A stretch of 64,000 nucleotides of DNA from VSJD01 sp041653875. Lineage in GTDB: Bacteria; Verrucomicrobiota; Kiritimatiellia; JAAZAB01. Positions within the stretch are counted from its first letter, which is position 1. Every line of letters starts with the position of its first letter. Positions 41,820-51,421 of the stretch are shown here, one piece after another. Position numbers and translations under genes: made by a program. The stretch lies in contig JBAZEM010000007.1 of NCBI GenBank assembly GCA_041653875.1, forward strand, positions 1-64,000. The letters are read 5' to 3'. The notes under the pieces were generated by a model, which worked only from the letters and a program-made list of their open reading frames with translations, searched no databases and had not been told where the DNA came from.

Positions 41820-44810
41820 ATGAGCGGATTCGATTTGCGCAAACGCGCGGAGCTTGCCTCCGCGCAGGTTCAATACCAGGTGGAGCGCTGGGAGGCCGAG
41901 TTGGGCTGGGCCGCGACGCTTTGCGAGCTCAATCCCCCCATGGCGAAGACATGGCGCGCGCTCATCGACCGGGCGCAAAAAATCGTCGCGCGCCGGGCCG
42001 GGGATGGCCGCTGGGATGAGTTGGGCGATGCGATTCGCGAAGCCGAGAAGGCGCTTGCGCCGGTCGGCAAGGCCGCCAAGACCTATACGGCCCATTGCGT
42101 GGGCCATGCCCACATCGATATGAATTGGATGTGGTCCTGGCCGGAAACGGTGGCGGTCACCGTGGACACTTTTTTGACCGTCCTGCGGTTGATGGAGGAA
42201 TATCCCGATTTCTGTTTTTCACAGAGTCAGGCCGGCATCTATGCCATTATCGAACAATACCGGCCCGATCTGTTGCGGCAGATTGCCCGGCGGATTGCGG
42301 AGGGCCGCTGGGAAGTTACGGCCAGTCATTGGGTGGAGAACGATCAAAATCTCGCCGGCGGCGAGGCGCTTTGCCGGCATTTGCTCTACACGCGGCGCTA
42401 CATGCGGAAATTGTTCGGCTTGAAGCCCGAGGATGTGCCCATCGACTGGGCGCCGGACACCTTCGGGCATGCCGTGACGGCGCCGACTTACCTGGCGCGC
42501 GGCGGCGTAAAGTATCTCTATTTGCATCGTCCCGGCGTGCATGGGCCGCTGGCGCCCCGGATGTTCTGGTGGCAGGGGCCGGACGGTTCGCGTGTTCTGG
42601 TGCGCAACGATGTCCATGCCCGGCGCGCATACAACGGGGCCGTTACCCCCGGTTTGGTTCAGGAAATGGCCGATTTTGTCAAGGCCACCGGTCTGAAGGA
42701 TTTTATGTTCGTGTACGGTGTGGGCGATCACGGCGGCGGACCCACCCGCCACGACATCGAATATGGCCGGGACATGGCCGCCTGGCCTATTTTTCCCAAC
42801 ATCCGGTTCGGCACGGCCCGCGGGTTTTTCGAGGTCGCGGAAAAAGCCGGCCGCCATCTGCCGGTCCTGGACCGCGAATTGAACACCGAGTTCACCGGCT
42901 GCTACACGAGCCAGGCCTTGATCAAGCGGAATAACCGCTATGGCGAAAATCGTCTGGCTGACGCCGAAACTGCGGCGGGTCTGGTCTGGGCCAGGCTGGG
43001 CCTGGCATATCCCGCGTCCGCCTTTGAAGAAGCCTGGCGGGATATTCTTTTTAATCAATTCCACGACATTCTGCCGGGCAGCGGCGTGCCGGCCACGCGC
43101 ACCTATGCCGACGGCCTGTACCAGAAGGCCATGGCCGCCACCGGCCAGGCGGAAACACAGGCCTTGCGCCTGTTGGCCGCCCAAATCGATACGGCCGGCG
43201 CCGGGCCGGCGGCGTTGGCGCAGGTCCCGCCCTTGCGTATCGTCAATTCCATCGGCGCCGGGGTGGGTTATGGTTCGGCGGACGGCGGTTTGAGTCAGGC
43301 GGATCAGACGGCGGGGCAGGGGCCGTGGCCGTTCGTGCTATTCAATCCCACGGCCATAGATCGCAACGAAGTTGTCCTGGTTGTCGTTTGGGAAGCAAAT
43401 TTGCCGGAGATCGCCGCGCTCAAGACGCGGTCGTTCGGCGTACGCGGTCCGGATGGCAAGCTCCGTCCGGCGCAAATGGCGGACAGCGGGAATTTCTGGC
43501 GGCATGAGCGGGTAACGCTTGCGTTTCCCGCGGCGGTCCCGGGACTGGGATATGCGCGCTACACCATCGAGGAAATGAAGTTTGCCGAGCCGCCAACGTC
43601 CGACGTCCGCCAACTCGGCAAGAAACACCATTGTGGTTATGCAATCTGGGAGCGGAGTCCGGAAGGCCTGGAAAACGAAAGCTTGCGGGTTGAAATCGAT
43701 CCGGTCAGCGGCGGAATCCGGAAGCTGCTGGAGAAAAAGAGCGGGTTGGAGTTGATCGCGCCCGCGCAGCCGGCGCCGGCGCTGGAATACCTGGTGGAGC
43801 GTACGCACGGCATGTCGAGCTGGCAGGTTCAGCATTCCGGCAGTCCGGTGGAATATCCCAAAGTGCGCGCGTTGCGGCGTTCGATCGAAGGTCCTTATAA
43901 GGCGGCCATCGAAGTGGAGCTGCGCATTCACGAGTCGGATTTCACGCTGACCTATGAGTTGCGCGCCGGCGATCCAAAGCTCTATGTGCATATTACGGGC
44001 AATTGGTTCCAGCGCGGCGATGCGGAAACGGGCGTGCCGGCGCTGAATTTCGCCTTGCCACTGGCGGTGACGGGCGCCCGGGCCCGTTACGAAATCCCCT
44101 TCGGGGCGATCGACCGCGACTTGAATCACGGCGAAGAGGCGCCGGCGCTCCAATGGGCGCAGGTGACGGGCAAAATCCGGGGGCGCAAGGCCGGGTGCCT
44201 GTTGCTCAACGACTGCAAGCACGGCCATTCGCTCGACGGCAATACGTTGCGCCTGACGCTGATCCGCGGCAGTTACGAGCCGGACCTCCTGCCCGAAATC
44301 GGGCGGCATGAAATTCATTTGGCGTTGCGTCCGTTTGCCGGCGAACTTGCGCTGGCCGAGGCGATCCGGGAAGGACAGGTTTTCAATCATCCCGTTCGGG
44401 TGGTAAGCACGGATGTGCATAAGGGAACATTGCCGGAAATCGGCCAATTTATTCGGGTGGCGCCCGCCCCCGTGGTTCTTAATGCCATCAAAAAAGCCGA
44501 GGACGATGCGGCCTTGATCCTGCGGCTGTTCAACCCGACAAATCGGAAAGTGACGGCGCAAATAAAATCGATCGGCCGGCTGCTCGCTCCCTGGGCGAAA
44601 GTCGAGGAGGTCGATTTGCTGGAGCGCCCCGTGGCCAAATCGTCGTGCCGGGCGTCCGGCCGCCTGATTAGCGTGGCCGTCCCGGCGCGGGGCATCGTTT
44701 CCCTGCGGGCGGAAATTAACAACGCTCGCAACAACTCAGAACGTGTGAAAAAATCGCCCGGTGAGGGCGCCGGGCCTGCAACAACCCTCAAAAATATGGG
44801 GAAATTGTAG
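41820..44810 (+). CDS. Glycoside hydrolase family 38 alpha-mannosidase
   Basis: A 996-residue cytoplasmic-looking enzyme. The GH38 catalytic domain shows GHAHIDMNWMWSWPET (zinc ligands), the nucleophile region WAPDTFGHAVT, YGVGDHGGGPT, LNTEFTGCYTSQALIKR and FNQFHDILPGS. The middle and C-terminal beta domains typical for the family follow. The final 24 residues (from about SERVKKSPGEGAG) are encoded by a 120-bp inverted-repeat element, not by family sequence; natural termination was probably a few codons after RGIVSLRAEI. GGGAGGGG precedes the ATG. Confidence 0.92.
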   Translation: MSGFDLRKRAELASAQVQYQVERWEAELGWAATLCELNPPMAKTWRALIDRAQKIVARRAGDGRWDELGDAIREAEKALAPVGKAAKTYTAHCVGHAHIDMNWMWSWPETVAVTVDTFLTVLRLMEEYPDFCFSQSQAGIYAIIEQYRPDLLRQIARRIAEGRWEVTASHWVENDQNLAGGEALCRHLLYTRRYMRKLFGLKPEDVPIDWAPDTFGHAVTAPTYLARGGVKYLYLHRPGVHGPLAPRMFWWQGPDGSRVLVRNDVHARRAYNGAVTPGLVQEMADFVKATGLKDFMFVYGVGDHGGGPTRHDIEYGRDMAAWPIFPNIRFGTARGFFEVAEKAGRHLPVLDRELNTEFTGCYTSQALIKRNNRYGENRLADAETAAGLVWARLGLAYPASAFEEAWRDILFNQFHDILPGSGVPATRTYADGLYQKAMAATGQAETQALRLLAAQIDTAGAGPAALAQVPPLRIVNSIGAGVGYGSADGGLSQADQTAGQGPWPFVLFNPTAIDRNEVVLVVVWEANLPEIAALKTRSFGVRGPDGKLRPAQMADSGNFWRHERVTLAFPAAVPGLGYARYTIEEMKFAEPPTSDVRQLGKKHHCGYAIWERSPEGLENESLRVEIDPVSGGIRKLLEKKSGLELIAPAQPAPALEYLVERTHGMSSWQVQHSGSPVEYPKVRALRRSIEGPYKAAIEVELRIHESDFTLTYELRAGDPKLYVHITGNWFQRGDAETGVPALNFALPLAVTGARARYEIPFGAIDRDLNHGEEAPALQWAQVTGKIRGRKAGCLLLNDCKHGHSLDGNTLRLTLIRGSYEPDLLPEIGRHEIHLALRPFAGELALAEAIREGQVFNHPVRVVSTDVHKGTLPEIGQFIRVAPAPVVLNAIKKAEDDAALILRLFNPTNRKVTAQIKSIGRLLAPWAKVEEVDLLERPVAKSSCRASGRLISVAVPARGIVSLRAEINNARNNSERVKKSPGEGAGPATTLKNMGKL

Positions 44811-44857
44811 GCCGTGTGCCCTCACACGGCGTCCGGATTAATTTTTTCACACGTTCT
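44738..44857. mobile_element. 120-bp MITE-like element, copy 1, overlapping the GH38 3' end
   Basis: Terminal inverted repeats AGAACGTGTGAAAAAAT and its exact complement enclose two hairpins with CCCT loops. The stop codon of the mannosidase (44808-44810) lies inside. A second copy, almost identical, is at 63085-63204. No coding capacity or transposase is present. No obvious target-site duplication could be assigned. Confidence 0.75.
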
Positions 44858-44888
44858 CATAACGCTTAAAACAAGGAAGAAACAAATC

Positions 44889-45962
44889 ATGAGTGACGCC
44901 CGCTATGAAAGTTACATGGGCCTGGGCCCCAAACGCATTGCGCACTGGGAACATTGGTCCAATCCCGACGCGGAGACCTACCTCACAGGGATCGATTACT
45001 ACGCCCATCCCCGGCTCTGCCGTCTGAAACTGAGAGAACTGTATCCGCAACTCGAACTCGGAGTTCCTGCGACAGACGAGCCCAAACCAAGGCCGGAACA
45101 GCAGAGCGATAAGAGCAAGGGGCGCTGGGGCGACTCTTATCGCGACCACTGGCAACAGGACGTCGCCAGTCATCGGTTTAAGAATCAGGACGACATGCTG
45201 CGCTTCAGTCCCTTGGAACAAGGCGACTTCACCGGCTGGCACGTGAACGAGGACGGCGATTTCCGAAGCGAGGATGTCATCTACGAGCGCTATCGCAAAG
45301 GCTATCCCGCCGAATGGGGCGGCAAGGCCCCGGCCGGTTCCTCGGCCTCGGTCGCGTTTTATAATACCATGTTCATGTGGCCGTTGCTGGTCTTCGGCTA
45401 TGAAAATTTTCTGTCAATGAGCCTTGAGCCCGGGTTCGAGAGGATCATGGATGAGTTCGCGGAAATCAACCGGCGGGTTTTCCGCGCTTTCGCCCGTCTG
45501 CCCGTCAATTTTGTCATTTGCCACGATGACATCGTCCTCGCCAACGGCCCCGTGTGCAGTCCGGCCTGGATGCGCAAGTTCATTTTCCCCCGCTACGCGG
45601 AGTTCTGGCGCCTGCTCAAGCAGGCCGGCAAGGAGGTCATCTTCATGGTGGATGGATGTGTGGACGCGTTTGTCGACGACGTCATGGCCTGCGGCGCGCG
45701 CGGGATCATCAGCGAGCCGTACACCAATTACAAGGCCATTGCGCGCAAGTATAAAAACTGTTTCATTGCCGGCGAAGGCGACAACCGGGTCCTCATGCGC
45801 AACAACCCGAAGGAAATTCGCGCCATGGTCGAGTCTATGGCGGCAACCGGGCGAATGTCCGGCGGCTACATGATGTGCGTCGGGAACCACATCCCCTGGA
45901 ATGTTCCCCCGCAAGCCATCAAGACGTACCTGGATTTATCCGTCGAGTTGGCGCACCGCTAA
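44889..45962 (+). CDS. Uroporphyrinogen decarboxylase-family protein, second paralogue
   Basis: A 357-residue URO-D superfamily protein, not canonical HemE. It begins MSDARYESYMGLGPKRIAHW, and has VICHDDIVLANGPVCSP, FIMVDGCVDAFVDDVMACG and GEGDNRVLMRNNPKEI. Similar proteins stand next to glycoside hydrolases and dehydrogenases in PVC genomes, which agrees with the mannosidase upstream. ATG 44889 is chosen because AAGGAAGA lies in front and the extra upstream codons come from the 120-bp element. No corrinoid-protein partner is seen. Confidence 0.8.
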   Translation: MSDARYESYMGLGPKRIAHWEHWSNPDAETYLTGIDYYAHPRLCRLKLRELYPQLELGVPATDEPKPRPEQQSDKSKGRWGDSYRDHWQQDVASHRFKNQDDMLRFSPLEQGDFTGWHVNEDGDFRSEDVIYERYRKGYPAEWGGKAPAGSSASVAFYNTMFMWPLLVFGYENFLSMSLEPGFERIMDEFAEINRRVFRAFARLPVNFVICHDDIVLANGPVCSPAWMRKFIFPRYAEFWRLLKQAGKEVIFMVDGCVDAFVDDVMACGARGIISEPYTNYKAIARKYKNCFIAGEGDNRVLMRNNPKEIRAMVESMAATGRMSGGYMMCVGNHIPWNVPPQAIKTYLDLSVELAHR

Positions 45963-45978
45963 TGGTGTCGGACTGTAA

Positions 45979-48030
45979 TCATTCCACGTTCAATTCCACC
46001 AGGAATTTGGCGATGGCCGCGCTGCGGGCTTGTTCGTCGGCGCGCAGTTTTTCCAGGTCCGCGTTCAACTGGTCGAGGTCCTTTTCCTGCTGGACCAACT
46101 TGCGCTCCCACATGGCATAGCTTTCCGAGTTCCTGGTTACGGTTTGCATGTTCGGGCGGATGCGGTTCTGCTCCTCCGCGATGGCCTTGGCCCGCTGTTC
46201 TTTCCGTTGGCGTTCCTGGCGGACGGCAGACAACGCCTCCTGCATGCCCGCCAGCTCTTTCAGCGTCTGGCGCAGTTTGTCGGAAATATTCTTCTGGCTG
46301 ACGAAAAAGCGGATCTGCTCGCCCTGAATATTGGCCAGCATCAGGATTTCCGGCTCCAAATGCTGTTCGCGGAAGGGGATCTCCCGGCTTTTGCCGCCCT
46401 CGAGCGCCAGGCGGAAGCGGTAGGCGTCGCGGGTCTTTTCAATGCCCTTGGCCGGTTCCACCAGCTCCCAATCGGGACGCAAAGGGTGCTCGATCAAGTA
46501 CTGGCGCGATTTGGCGCGCTTGTTCTTGAGCGTATAGACGGAGGTATCCACAAACTTGCGCTGGAGCGTCAGCGTGCCGCGCGCGATTTTCATGGACACG
46601 ATTTCCTCCGGCTCGCTTTTGCGGTCCAGTTTGGCTTCCCCGGCCAGGTCGAGCGCATAAGCGAGCAGGCGTTTCTCGCCGCGCTGGGTATCGGGCAAAC
46701 GCGCATCGCCGGCGTACATGCCGTCCTCGAAGACGGTGACCGGGCCCTGCATCAGGAAAAGACCGGACGTGTTTTCCAATTCCACGCCGTTGAGCGGGTT
46801 TTTCGGGTTAACCTGGGCGTTGAAAATCGAAAGCTTCTCGCCCTTGATCGTCCGGTTGACAATGGGAATCATGGCCGATTGCCGGCGGGGCAGGCTGACC
46901 GGTTCTTTCACCGCGTACTCGAACAGTTCGCCCGCCTCGCGCGCGGCGGCCATGGCTTCAATGCCGCCGCCCATGGCGTCCATGTCGATCTGTGGCCGCG
47001 GGGCCGCGGCCATGGCCGGCGCCGTTGCCGCCATCATGCGCATGGACTTCCCGCCTTTTGCCGTTGTGTCCTTCATTTCGGCGCCGGCGTTTTCAGCGAG
47101 CGCGCCTTCATATTCCGGCGGCGCCCGGGTTTCGTCTAAAACCGGACGGACCACCGGGCGGCGCAGATAGATCGGGTCGTAAAGATTTTGAATAAACGAG
47201 AGCGGACGCCCCGATACCAGCGTGAGCGTGACGCCCGTCCAGTTGTCGTCGGTCATGTTTTCAACGTGCGCCCAGCCTTGGAGAAATGGGGCGCCCTGGT
47301 CGTCGAGCACCAAGCGGTAGCTGGTCTTCCAGACCGGCGACTCCAGCATGTAGCCCGCGCGCACCCGCCGCCGTTTCTCGCCGGTGAAGGTCAGACGCAC
47401 CGTTTTTTTGCCCTGGTCGTGACTGCCCGCCAACACCTTGAGCGCGGCATCCAGGTCGGCCTGGATGACGGGATCGAGCACTTCGATTTCCTGGATCGCA
47501 TCGAGCGCGAGGGCGCGGACGTTTCTATCGCTCATCAGGTTGAGAATCTTCTCGTCGAAGGTTTCCTTGTCAACATGCCGCTTGCGTGTTTCCACGCCCA
47601 TGATCGTGCCGGTCCAGTCGCGGGCGGCCGCCTTGACGCGCACGCTCACCCCTCGCAGGCGGTTGAGCAGGTTGCCCAGATTGGGGTTGTCGGTCAAATC
47701 CACGCTGAACGATTTGAGCGTGCGGTCCACCGGGTCGCGCGACTCATAGGTCACGGCGGCGATATGTCCGCCGCCTTCGTCGATCAGTACCAGGGACTTG
47801 ATCAAATCGTTGATCTGTTCGGTCTTGAACGCCAAATCGGCCTCGGCCGTTCCGGATATTTCGGCCGCGCGCTCGAAATAAGCGACGCCGCTGGTGAACA
47901 GGACCACCTGTTTCAAGGGCAGTTCCGTTTTAGGCGCCCCCGCGCCGGTTGGCGCTCCCGCGTTGGTCAGCGCCGCGCCGGCCGCGAGCGCCCCTGCCAT
48001 AATTACGATGTGACGCATGAATCGTTTCAT
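45979..48030 (-). CDS. Exported DUF4139-containing protein
   Basis: A 683-residue protein with a signal peptide (about residues 1-27). The middle part resembles the DUF4139/mucoidy-inhibitor-type fold: PVWKTSYRLVLDD, WAHVENMTDDNWTGVTLTLVSGRP, and later RTIKGEKLSIFN. The C-terminal 130 residues are coiled-coil rich (QERQRKEQRAKAIAEEQN). The biochemical role is unknown. AGGAGGC precedes ATG 48030. The start codons further upstream have no similarity. It is convergent with the URO-D-like gene, 16 bases apart. Confidence 0.75.
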   Translation of the reverse strand: MKRFMRHIVIMAGALAAGAALTNAGAPTGAGAPKTELPLKQVVLFTSGVAYFERAAEISGTAEADLAFKTEQINDLIKSLVLIDEGGGHIAAVTYESRDPVDRTLKSFSVDLTDNPNLGNLLNRLRGVSVRVKAAARDWTGTIMGVETRKRHVDKETFDEKILNLMSDRNVRALALDAIQEIEVLDPVIQADLDAALKVLAGSHDQGKKTVRLTFTGEKRRRVRAGYMLESPVWKTSYRLVLDDQGAPFLQGWAHVENMTDDNWTGVTLTLVSGRPLSFIQNLYDPIYLRRPVVRPVLDETRAPPEYEGALAENAGAEMKDTTAKGGKSMRMMAATAPAMAAAPRPQIDMDAMGGGIEAMAAAREAGELFEYAVKEPVSLPRRQSAMIPIVNRTIKGEKLSIFNAQVNPKNPLNGVELENTSGLFLMQGPVTVFEDGMYAGDARLPDTQRGEKRLLAYALDLAGEAKLDRKSEPEEIVSMKIARGTLTLQRKFVDTSVYTLKNKRAKSRQYLIEHPLRPDWELVEPAKGIEKTRDAYRFRLALEGGKSREIPFREQHLEPEILMLANIQGEQIRFFVSQKNISDKLRQTLKELAGMQEALSAVRQERQRKEQRAKAIAEEQNRIRPNMQTVTRNSESYAMWERKLVQQEKDLDQLNADLEKLRADEQARSAAIAKFLVELNVE

Positions 48031-48096
48031 AATGCCTCCTGGCGCCTCGCTTAAACCGCCGCATGGCCCGATCCTTGATGACAAGGAATTTCAAAG

Positions 48097-48196
48097 TTGT
48101 AGCCGCGCCGGCCCGCCCGCAACGCTGTGCGTAGCACTGCGGGCAGGTGACGGCGTGGATTCTTCGGCGGCCACGGCGTTATCGCCGCGGCTACAA
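48097..48196. repeat. GTAGCCGC-type dispersed hairpin
   Basis: GTAGCCGCGCCGGCCCGCC at the left and GCCGCGGCTACAAG at the right are inverted. Inner sequence GCAACGCTGTGCGTAGCACTG forms a second hairpin. It lies between the AsmA-like and DUF4139 genes and resembles the island at 29845-29983. Confidence 0.55.
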
Positions 48197-48231
48197 GAGT
48201 CCGCCCCGCTTTGGAGGCGATAAGTGCTGTT

Positions 48232-49047
48232 TTATTTTCCTCCCAGCATGCCCTTGATTTCACCCAGGGCCTTGGTCGAGGTATCGCCGAGCGTTTTCCC
48301 GGCGTCTTTCGCCGTTTCGCCAATCATTTTGGCGCCCGCGCCGGTCGTCTTGCCGGTATTCTCAAGAACATTGCCGGCAATATTGCCCGAGGCGCGCAAA
48401 GCCTGCGTGACCCCCTCGGAGATGGCGGTGAATACCTGCGCCACAACTTCATCGATTGTCGCGCCTTTTTCATCCTTGCCGATGTTCGTCACGTGCAGGT
48501 TCGGAAATGGGATTGGCGCGGCGGCCGAGCCCATGCCCGGCAGTGAAACGTTAAGTTGGCCGTTGTCGATCCGAAGGTCGCCGATCTCGATCCTGGTTTT
48601 TGAACGTCCCCCGGATTGGGCGGGCTCTTTCGCCGGCTTGTCGGCGGCCGGCGGGGCGCCCTTCAAGTTGGCCATGATCTGGCCGAAGTTGTTCCCGGCC
48701 AAAGTCTGCTCATATACGATGTCGGGCGCCTCGATCGCAATGGTCTTGATGACGATGCGCTTGGAAAACAGCGATTTTGGAACCAGCTGAACGTCCAAAA
48801 TACCGACCTTGAAGGCGTGACTGGTTTTGAAATCCGGCGGGTTGCCTATTTCCAACTGCGTGAGCCGGATGTGGCCCGTAAGCAACGATATTTGCGCGTT
48901 CGCCAGGCTTACGGGTACGCCCATCAGTTTCGGGCCAATGGTCGTCAATTGTGTCCTGACGATTCCGCCCAGGAAGAACGTCGCCGTTACGATGACGGCA
49001 ACGATCGAGATGACCAACAATAGCACGATTGTTTTCAAGATTTTCAT
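48232..49047 (-). CDS. AsmA/DUF748-like membrane-anchored protein
   Basis: A 271-residue protein with an N-terminal membrane helix (about residues 7-28), then a domain like the start of AsmA proteins: VRTQLTTIGPKLMGVPVSLANAQISLLTG, with alternating beta strands (IEIGDLRIDNGQLNVSL). AsmA-like proteins act in lipid traffic to the outer membrane. The C-terminal 70 residues are helical and rich in Gly, Ala and Thr. AAAAGGAGCG precedes ATG 49047. It is much shorter than full AsmA/TamB. Confidence 0.7.
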   Translation of the reverse strand: MKILKTIVLLLVISIVAVIVTATFFLGGIVRTQLTTIGPKLMGVPVSLANAQISLLTGHIRLTQLEIGNPPDFKTSHAFKVGILDVQLVPKSLFSKRIVIKTIAIEAPDIVYEQTLAGNNFGQIMANLKGAPPAADKPAKEPAQSGGRSKTRIEIGDLRIDNGQLNVSLPGMGSAAAPIPFPNLHVTNIGKDEKGATIDEVVAQVFTAISEGVTQALRASGNIAGNVLENTGKTTGAGAKMIGETAKDAGKTLGDTSTKALGEIKGMLGGK

Positions 49048-49125
49048 TCGCGCTCCTTTTTGTTCAAGGCTATCCGCACCCCGGCAGAAGTCAATAATGA
49101 AAAATTGCGCGGAAAACGAAATAAA

Positions 49126-49154
49126 TTGACCGGCGCAAAGAAAAATCATAGGAT
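49126..49154 (+). promoter_or_regulatory. Candidate promoter of tRNA-Val
   Basis: TTGACC (49126-49131), 17-base spacer, TAGGAT (49149-49154). A transcript would start near 49161, ten bases before the tRNA. Spacing and position are ideal. Confidence 0.7.
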
Positions 49155-49170
49155 GCCTGCATTTCCGTTC

Positions 49171-49244
49171 GGGCGATTAGCTCAGTTGGCTAGAGCACTA
49201 CCTTGACATGGTAGGGGTCGGAGGTTCGAGCCCTCTATCGCCCA
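49171..49244 (+). tRNA. tRNA-Val (anticodon GAC)
   Basis: Acceptor stem GGGCGAT pairs with ATCGCCC; D arm, anticodon stem CTACC/GGTAG with loop TTGACAT (anticodon GAC), T arm GGAGGTTCGAGCCCTC. The discriminator is A and the CCA end is not encoded. A phosphate-uptake operon follows. Confidence 0.95.
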
Positions 49245-49294
49245 CGTAACGCGCCATGGCTTTTCATTAATATCCACATGCTTTACGGAGTCTT

Positions 49295-49924
49295 ATGAAA
49301 TGGTTCCGGAAACTTTTGGGCTACGACGACAAATTTTTCGACCTGCTGGAAGCCAGCGCCGCGCAGGCCCAAAGCAGTGTGGCCTTGCTGGTGGCCCTCC
49401 TGGGCCGGCGCGACGAGGCGCCGCGCCTCGATGCGTTTATCCAGTCCCGCCGCAACGAAAAGCTCATTAACGAGGAAATCACCGAGCAGTTGTGCAAGAC
49501 CTTCGTGACGCCCCTGGAGCGCGAGGATATCGAGGCCTTGAGCACGGCGCTTTATCGCATTCCCAAGACCATCGAGAAATTCAGCCAGAAATACATCGTG
49601 TGCCTCGACCAGGTGCGCGGCGTCGATTTTTCCCGCCAGGTCCAACTGCTCGAACAGGCCGTGGTTACGGTCATGGCCATGGTCAAAACGCTTCGCCGCC
49701 ACGCCAATATCGAGCAGGTCAAGGCGCAAAACAACAAATTGCATCAACTGGAAGGCGAGGCCGACAAACTGATCCTGGAGTTGTCCCGGCACTTGTACGC
49801 CGGCAAAAACGATTTTTTGCGGGTGATTGTCAGCATGGATCTCTACGAAACGCTGGAAGAAATCATCGATCGCTGCCGGGACGCGGGCAATGTGATTTTT
49901 CAGATTGTCCTGAAATATTCCTGA
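49295..49924 (+). CDS. DUF47/PhoU-like protein, Pit partner
   Basis: A 209-residue all-helical cytoplasmic protein of the DUF47 (PhoU_div) family. It has the internal PhoU-like pattern (EDIEALSTALYRIPKTIEKF; HQLEGEADKLILELSRHLY) and ends DRCRDAGNVIFQIVLKYS, a typical DUF47 C-terminus. These proteins regulate low-affinity phosphate transporters. The pit gene starts 18 bases after its stop. ATG 49295 is preceded by CGGAG. Confidence 0.9.
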   Translation: MKWFRKLLGYDDKFFDLLEASAAQAQSSVALLVALLGRRDEAPRLDAFIQSRRNEKLINEEITEQLCKTFVTPLEREDIEALSTALYRIPKTIEKFSQKYIVCLDQVRGVDFSRQVQLLEQAVVTVMAMVKTLRRHANIEQVKAQNNKLHQLEGEADKLILELSRHLYAGKNDFLRVIVSMDLYETLEEIIDRCRDAGNVIFQIVLKYS

Positions 49925-49942
49925 CGCCGCGGCACAAGCGCT

Positions 49943-50986
49943 ATGTCGTTCATTCTCTTAGTCATTCTCCTGGCGCTGGCCTTCGAGTACATCAACGGCT
50001 TCCACGACACGGCCAATGCCATTGCGACTTCGGTTTCCACGAAAGTGCTGACGCCGCGCCAAGCCGTGGCGCTGGCGACGGTGTCCAACCTGATTGGCGC
50101 GCTGGCCGGCGTTTCCGTGGCCACCACGATCGGCAAGGGCCTGGTGGATACGCAGTTCGTTACGCTCCACTCTATCTTGTCGGCGTTGTTGAGCGCGGTG
50201 GCGTGGAATTTGCTGACCTGGCGCCTGGGTCTGCCGTCCAGCTCGAGCCATGCGCTGATCGGCGGACTGTGCGGGGCGGCGCTGGCCTCGGCGCGCGGCA
50301 ACTGGGCTGTAATCCGTTGGGAAGGGCTTTCGTACAAGGTGGTCATTCCCATGTTCACGTCGCCCGTGCTGGGTTTGCTGGGCGGTTTGGCGCTAATGAG
50401 TATTTTACTCGTCGGCCTGCGCCGCGTGACGCCGCGCTGGATCAACCTGATCTTCGGCAAACTGCAGTTGGTCAGCGCCGCCAGCATGGGATTCAGCCAC
50501 GGCACCAATGACGCGCAAAAAACCATGGGCATCATGGCCCTGATTTTATTCACGGCGACCCAAAACGGCACCTTCGATCACCTGCCGGCGGGGTTGCAAT
50601 TCCTGAAAACGCCTAAATTCGAGGTGGCCTTTTGGGTCAAGGCGGTCTGCGCCCTGACCATGGCCGCCGGCACGGCGGTGGGCGGTTGGCGGATCATCAA
50701 GACCATTGGCCACAAGATGGTGCGTTTACAGCCGATTCACGGTTTCGCCGCCGAAACCACGGCGGCGGCCGTTATCCAGGTGGCCACGCATTGGGGCATC
50801 CCACTCTCCACCACGCACGTGATTTCGTGCGCCATCATGGGCGTGGGCGCCACCAAGCGGCTGAGCGCAGTCAAGTGGGGGATCGTCGGCCAGATGGTGT
50901 GGGCCTGGGTGCTGACCATACCGGTCACGGCTTTGCTGGCTTACACTTTCCAGCGCGCGCTCATGCTGACGTCAAAATCATGGTAA
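49943..50986 (+). CDS. pit: Pit-family inorganic phosphate transporter
   Basis: A 347-residue transporter with about ten membrane helices and the two PD001131-like signatures of the PiT family: NGFHDTANAIATSVSTK near residue 17 and SHGTNDAQKTMGIM near residue 188. Phosphate uptake coupled to protons or sodium as a metal-phosphate complex is expected. It forms an operon with the DUF47 gene, a standard arrangement. Confidence 0.93.
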   Translation: MSFILLVILLALAFEYINGFHDTANAIATSVSTKVLTPRQAVALATVSNLIGALAGVSVATTIGKGLVDTQFVTLHSILSALLSAVAWNLLTWRLGLPSSSSHALIGGLCGAALASARGNWAVIRWEGLSYKVVIPMFTSPVLGLLGGLALMSILLVGLRRVTPRWINLIFGKLQLVSAASMGFSHGTNDAQKTMGIMALILFTATQNGTFDHLPAGLQFLKTPKFEVAFWVKAVCALTMAAGTAVGGWRIIKTIGHKMVRLQPIHGFAAETTAAAVIQVATHWGIPLSTTHVISCAIMGVGATKRLSAVKWGIVGQMVWAWVLTIPVTALLAYTFQRALMLTSKSW

Positions 50987-50990
50987 TCCC

Positions 50991-51245
50991 TTGAATCTGT
51001 ATAAACGCGCCTTGATTCGTCAAATCGCCGGCTGGACCTTGATCGCTATCGGGGTAGCCGGCTGGATCCTGCCGGTGGTTCCGGGGTGGTTGTTTGTGGG
51101 CGCCGGTGCGCTCTTGCTCGCGCCCCATGTCCGCCTGTTTCACCGGTTTGCGGCCTGGATCCATGTCCGTTTTCCCATGTTGCGCGTCCGCCTGCGCAAG
51201 TTCCGGGTTTTTAAAAAGCCGCCGCGTCGGCCTGATTCAGCTTGA
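50991..51245 (+). CDS. Small PGPGW-type two-helix membrane protein
   Basis: An 84-residue protein with two hydrophobic stretches and the motif ILPVVPGWLFVGAGALLLAP, as in the putative transmembrane PGPGW family. The C-terminus is strongly basic. The only reasonable start is TTG 50991, five bases after the pit stop. Function is unknown. Confidence 0.65.
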   Translation: MNLYKRALIRQIAGWTLIAIGVAGWILPVVPGWLFVGAGALLLAPHVRLFHRFAAWIHVRFPMLRVRLRKFRVFKKPPRRPDSA

Positions 51246-51269
51246 CGAAAGATACCATCCTCCAGGAAC

Positions 51270-51392
51270 GTGATTGTGGCGCAATCCGGCGGTACCTCGC
51301 CGCTGGAGAAAGGCATTCAGCGTTTTGCCCGGTTCCAGCCGATTTTTGCGGATAAAAAATGCCCGGTTTACAAGCCGGAAGCATATGAATGA
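51270..51392 (+). pseudogene. Short coding-like fragment, unidentified
   Basis: The frame after the PGPGW stop stays open to a TGA at 51390-51392. From GTG 51270 it reads VIVAQSGGTSPLEKGIQRF, then ARFQPIFADKKCPVYKPEAYE (40 residues). Composition is protein-like but there is no ribosome-binding site or recognised domain. It may be the tail of a lost gene, or chance. Confidence 0.25.
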
Positions 51393-51421
51393 GGATGCAA
51401 TCGTCGGAGGTAAAAAAACAA

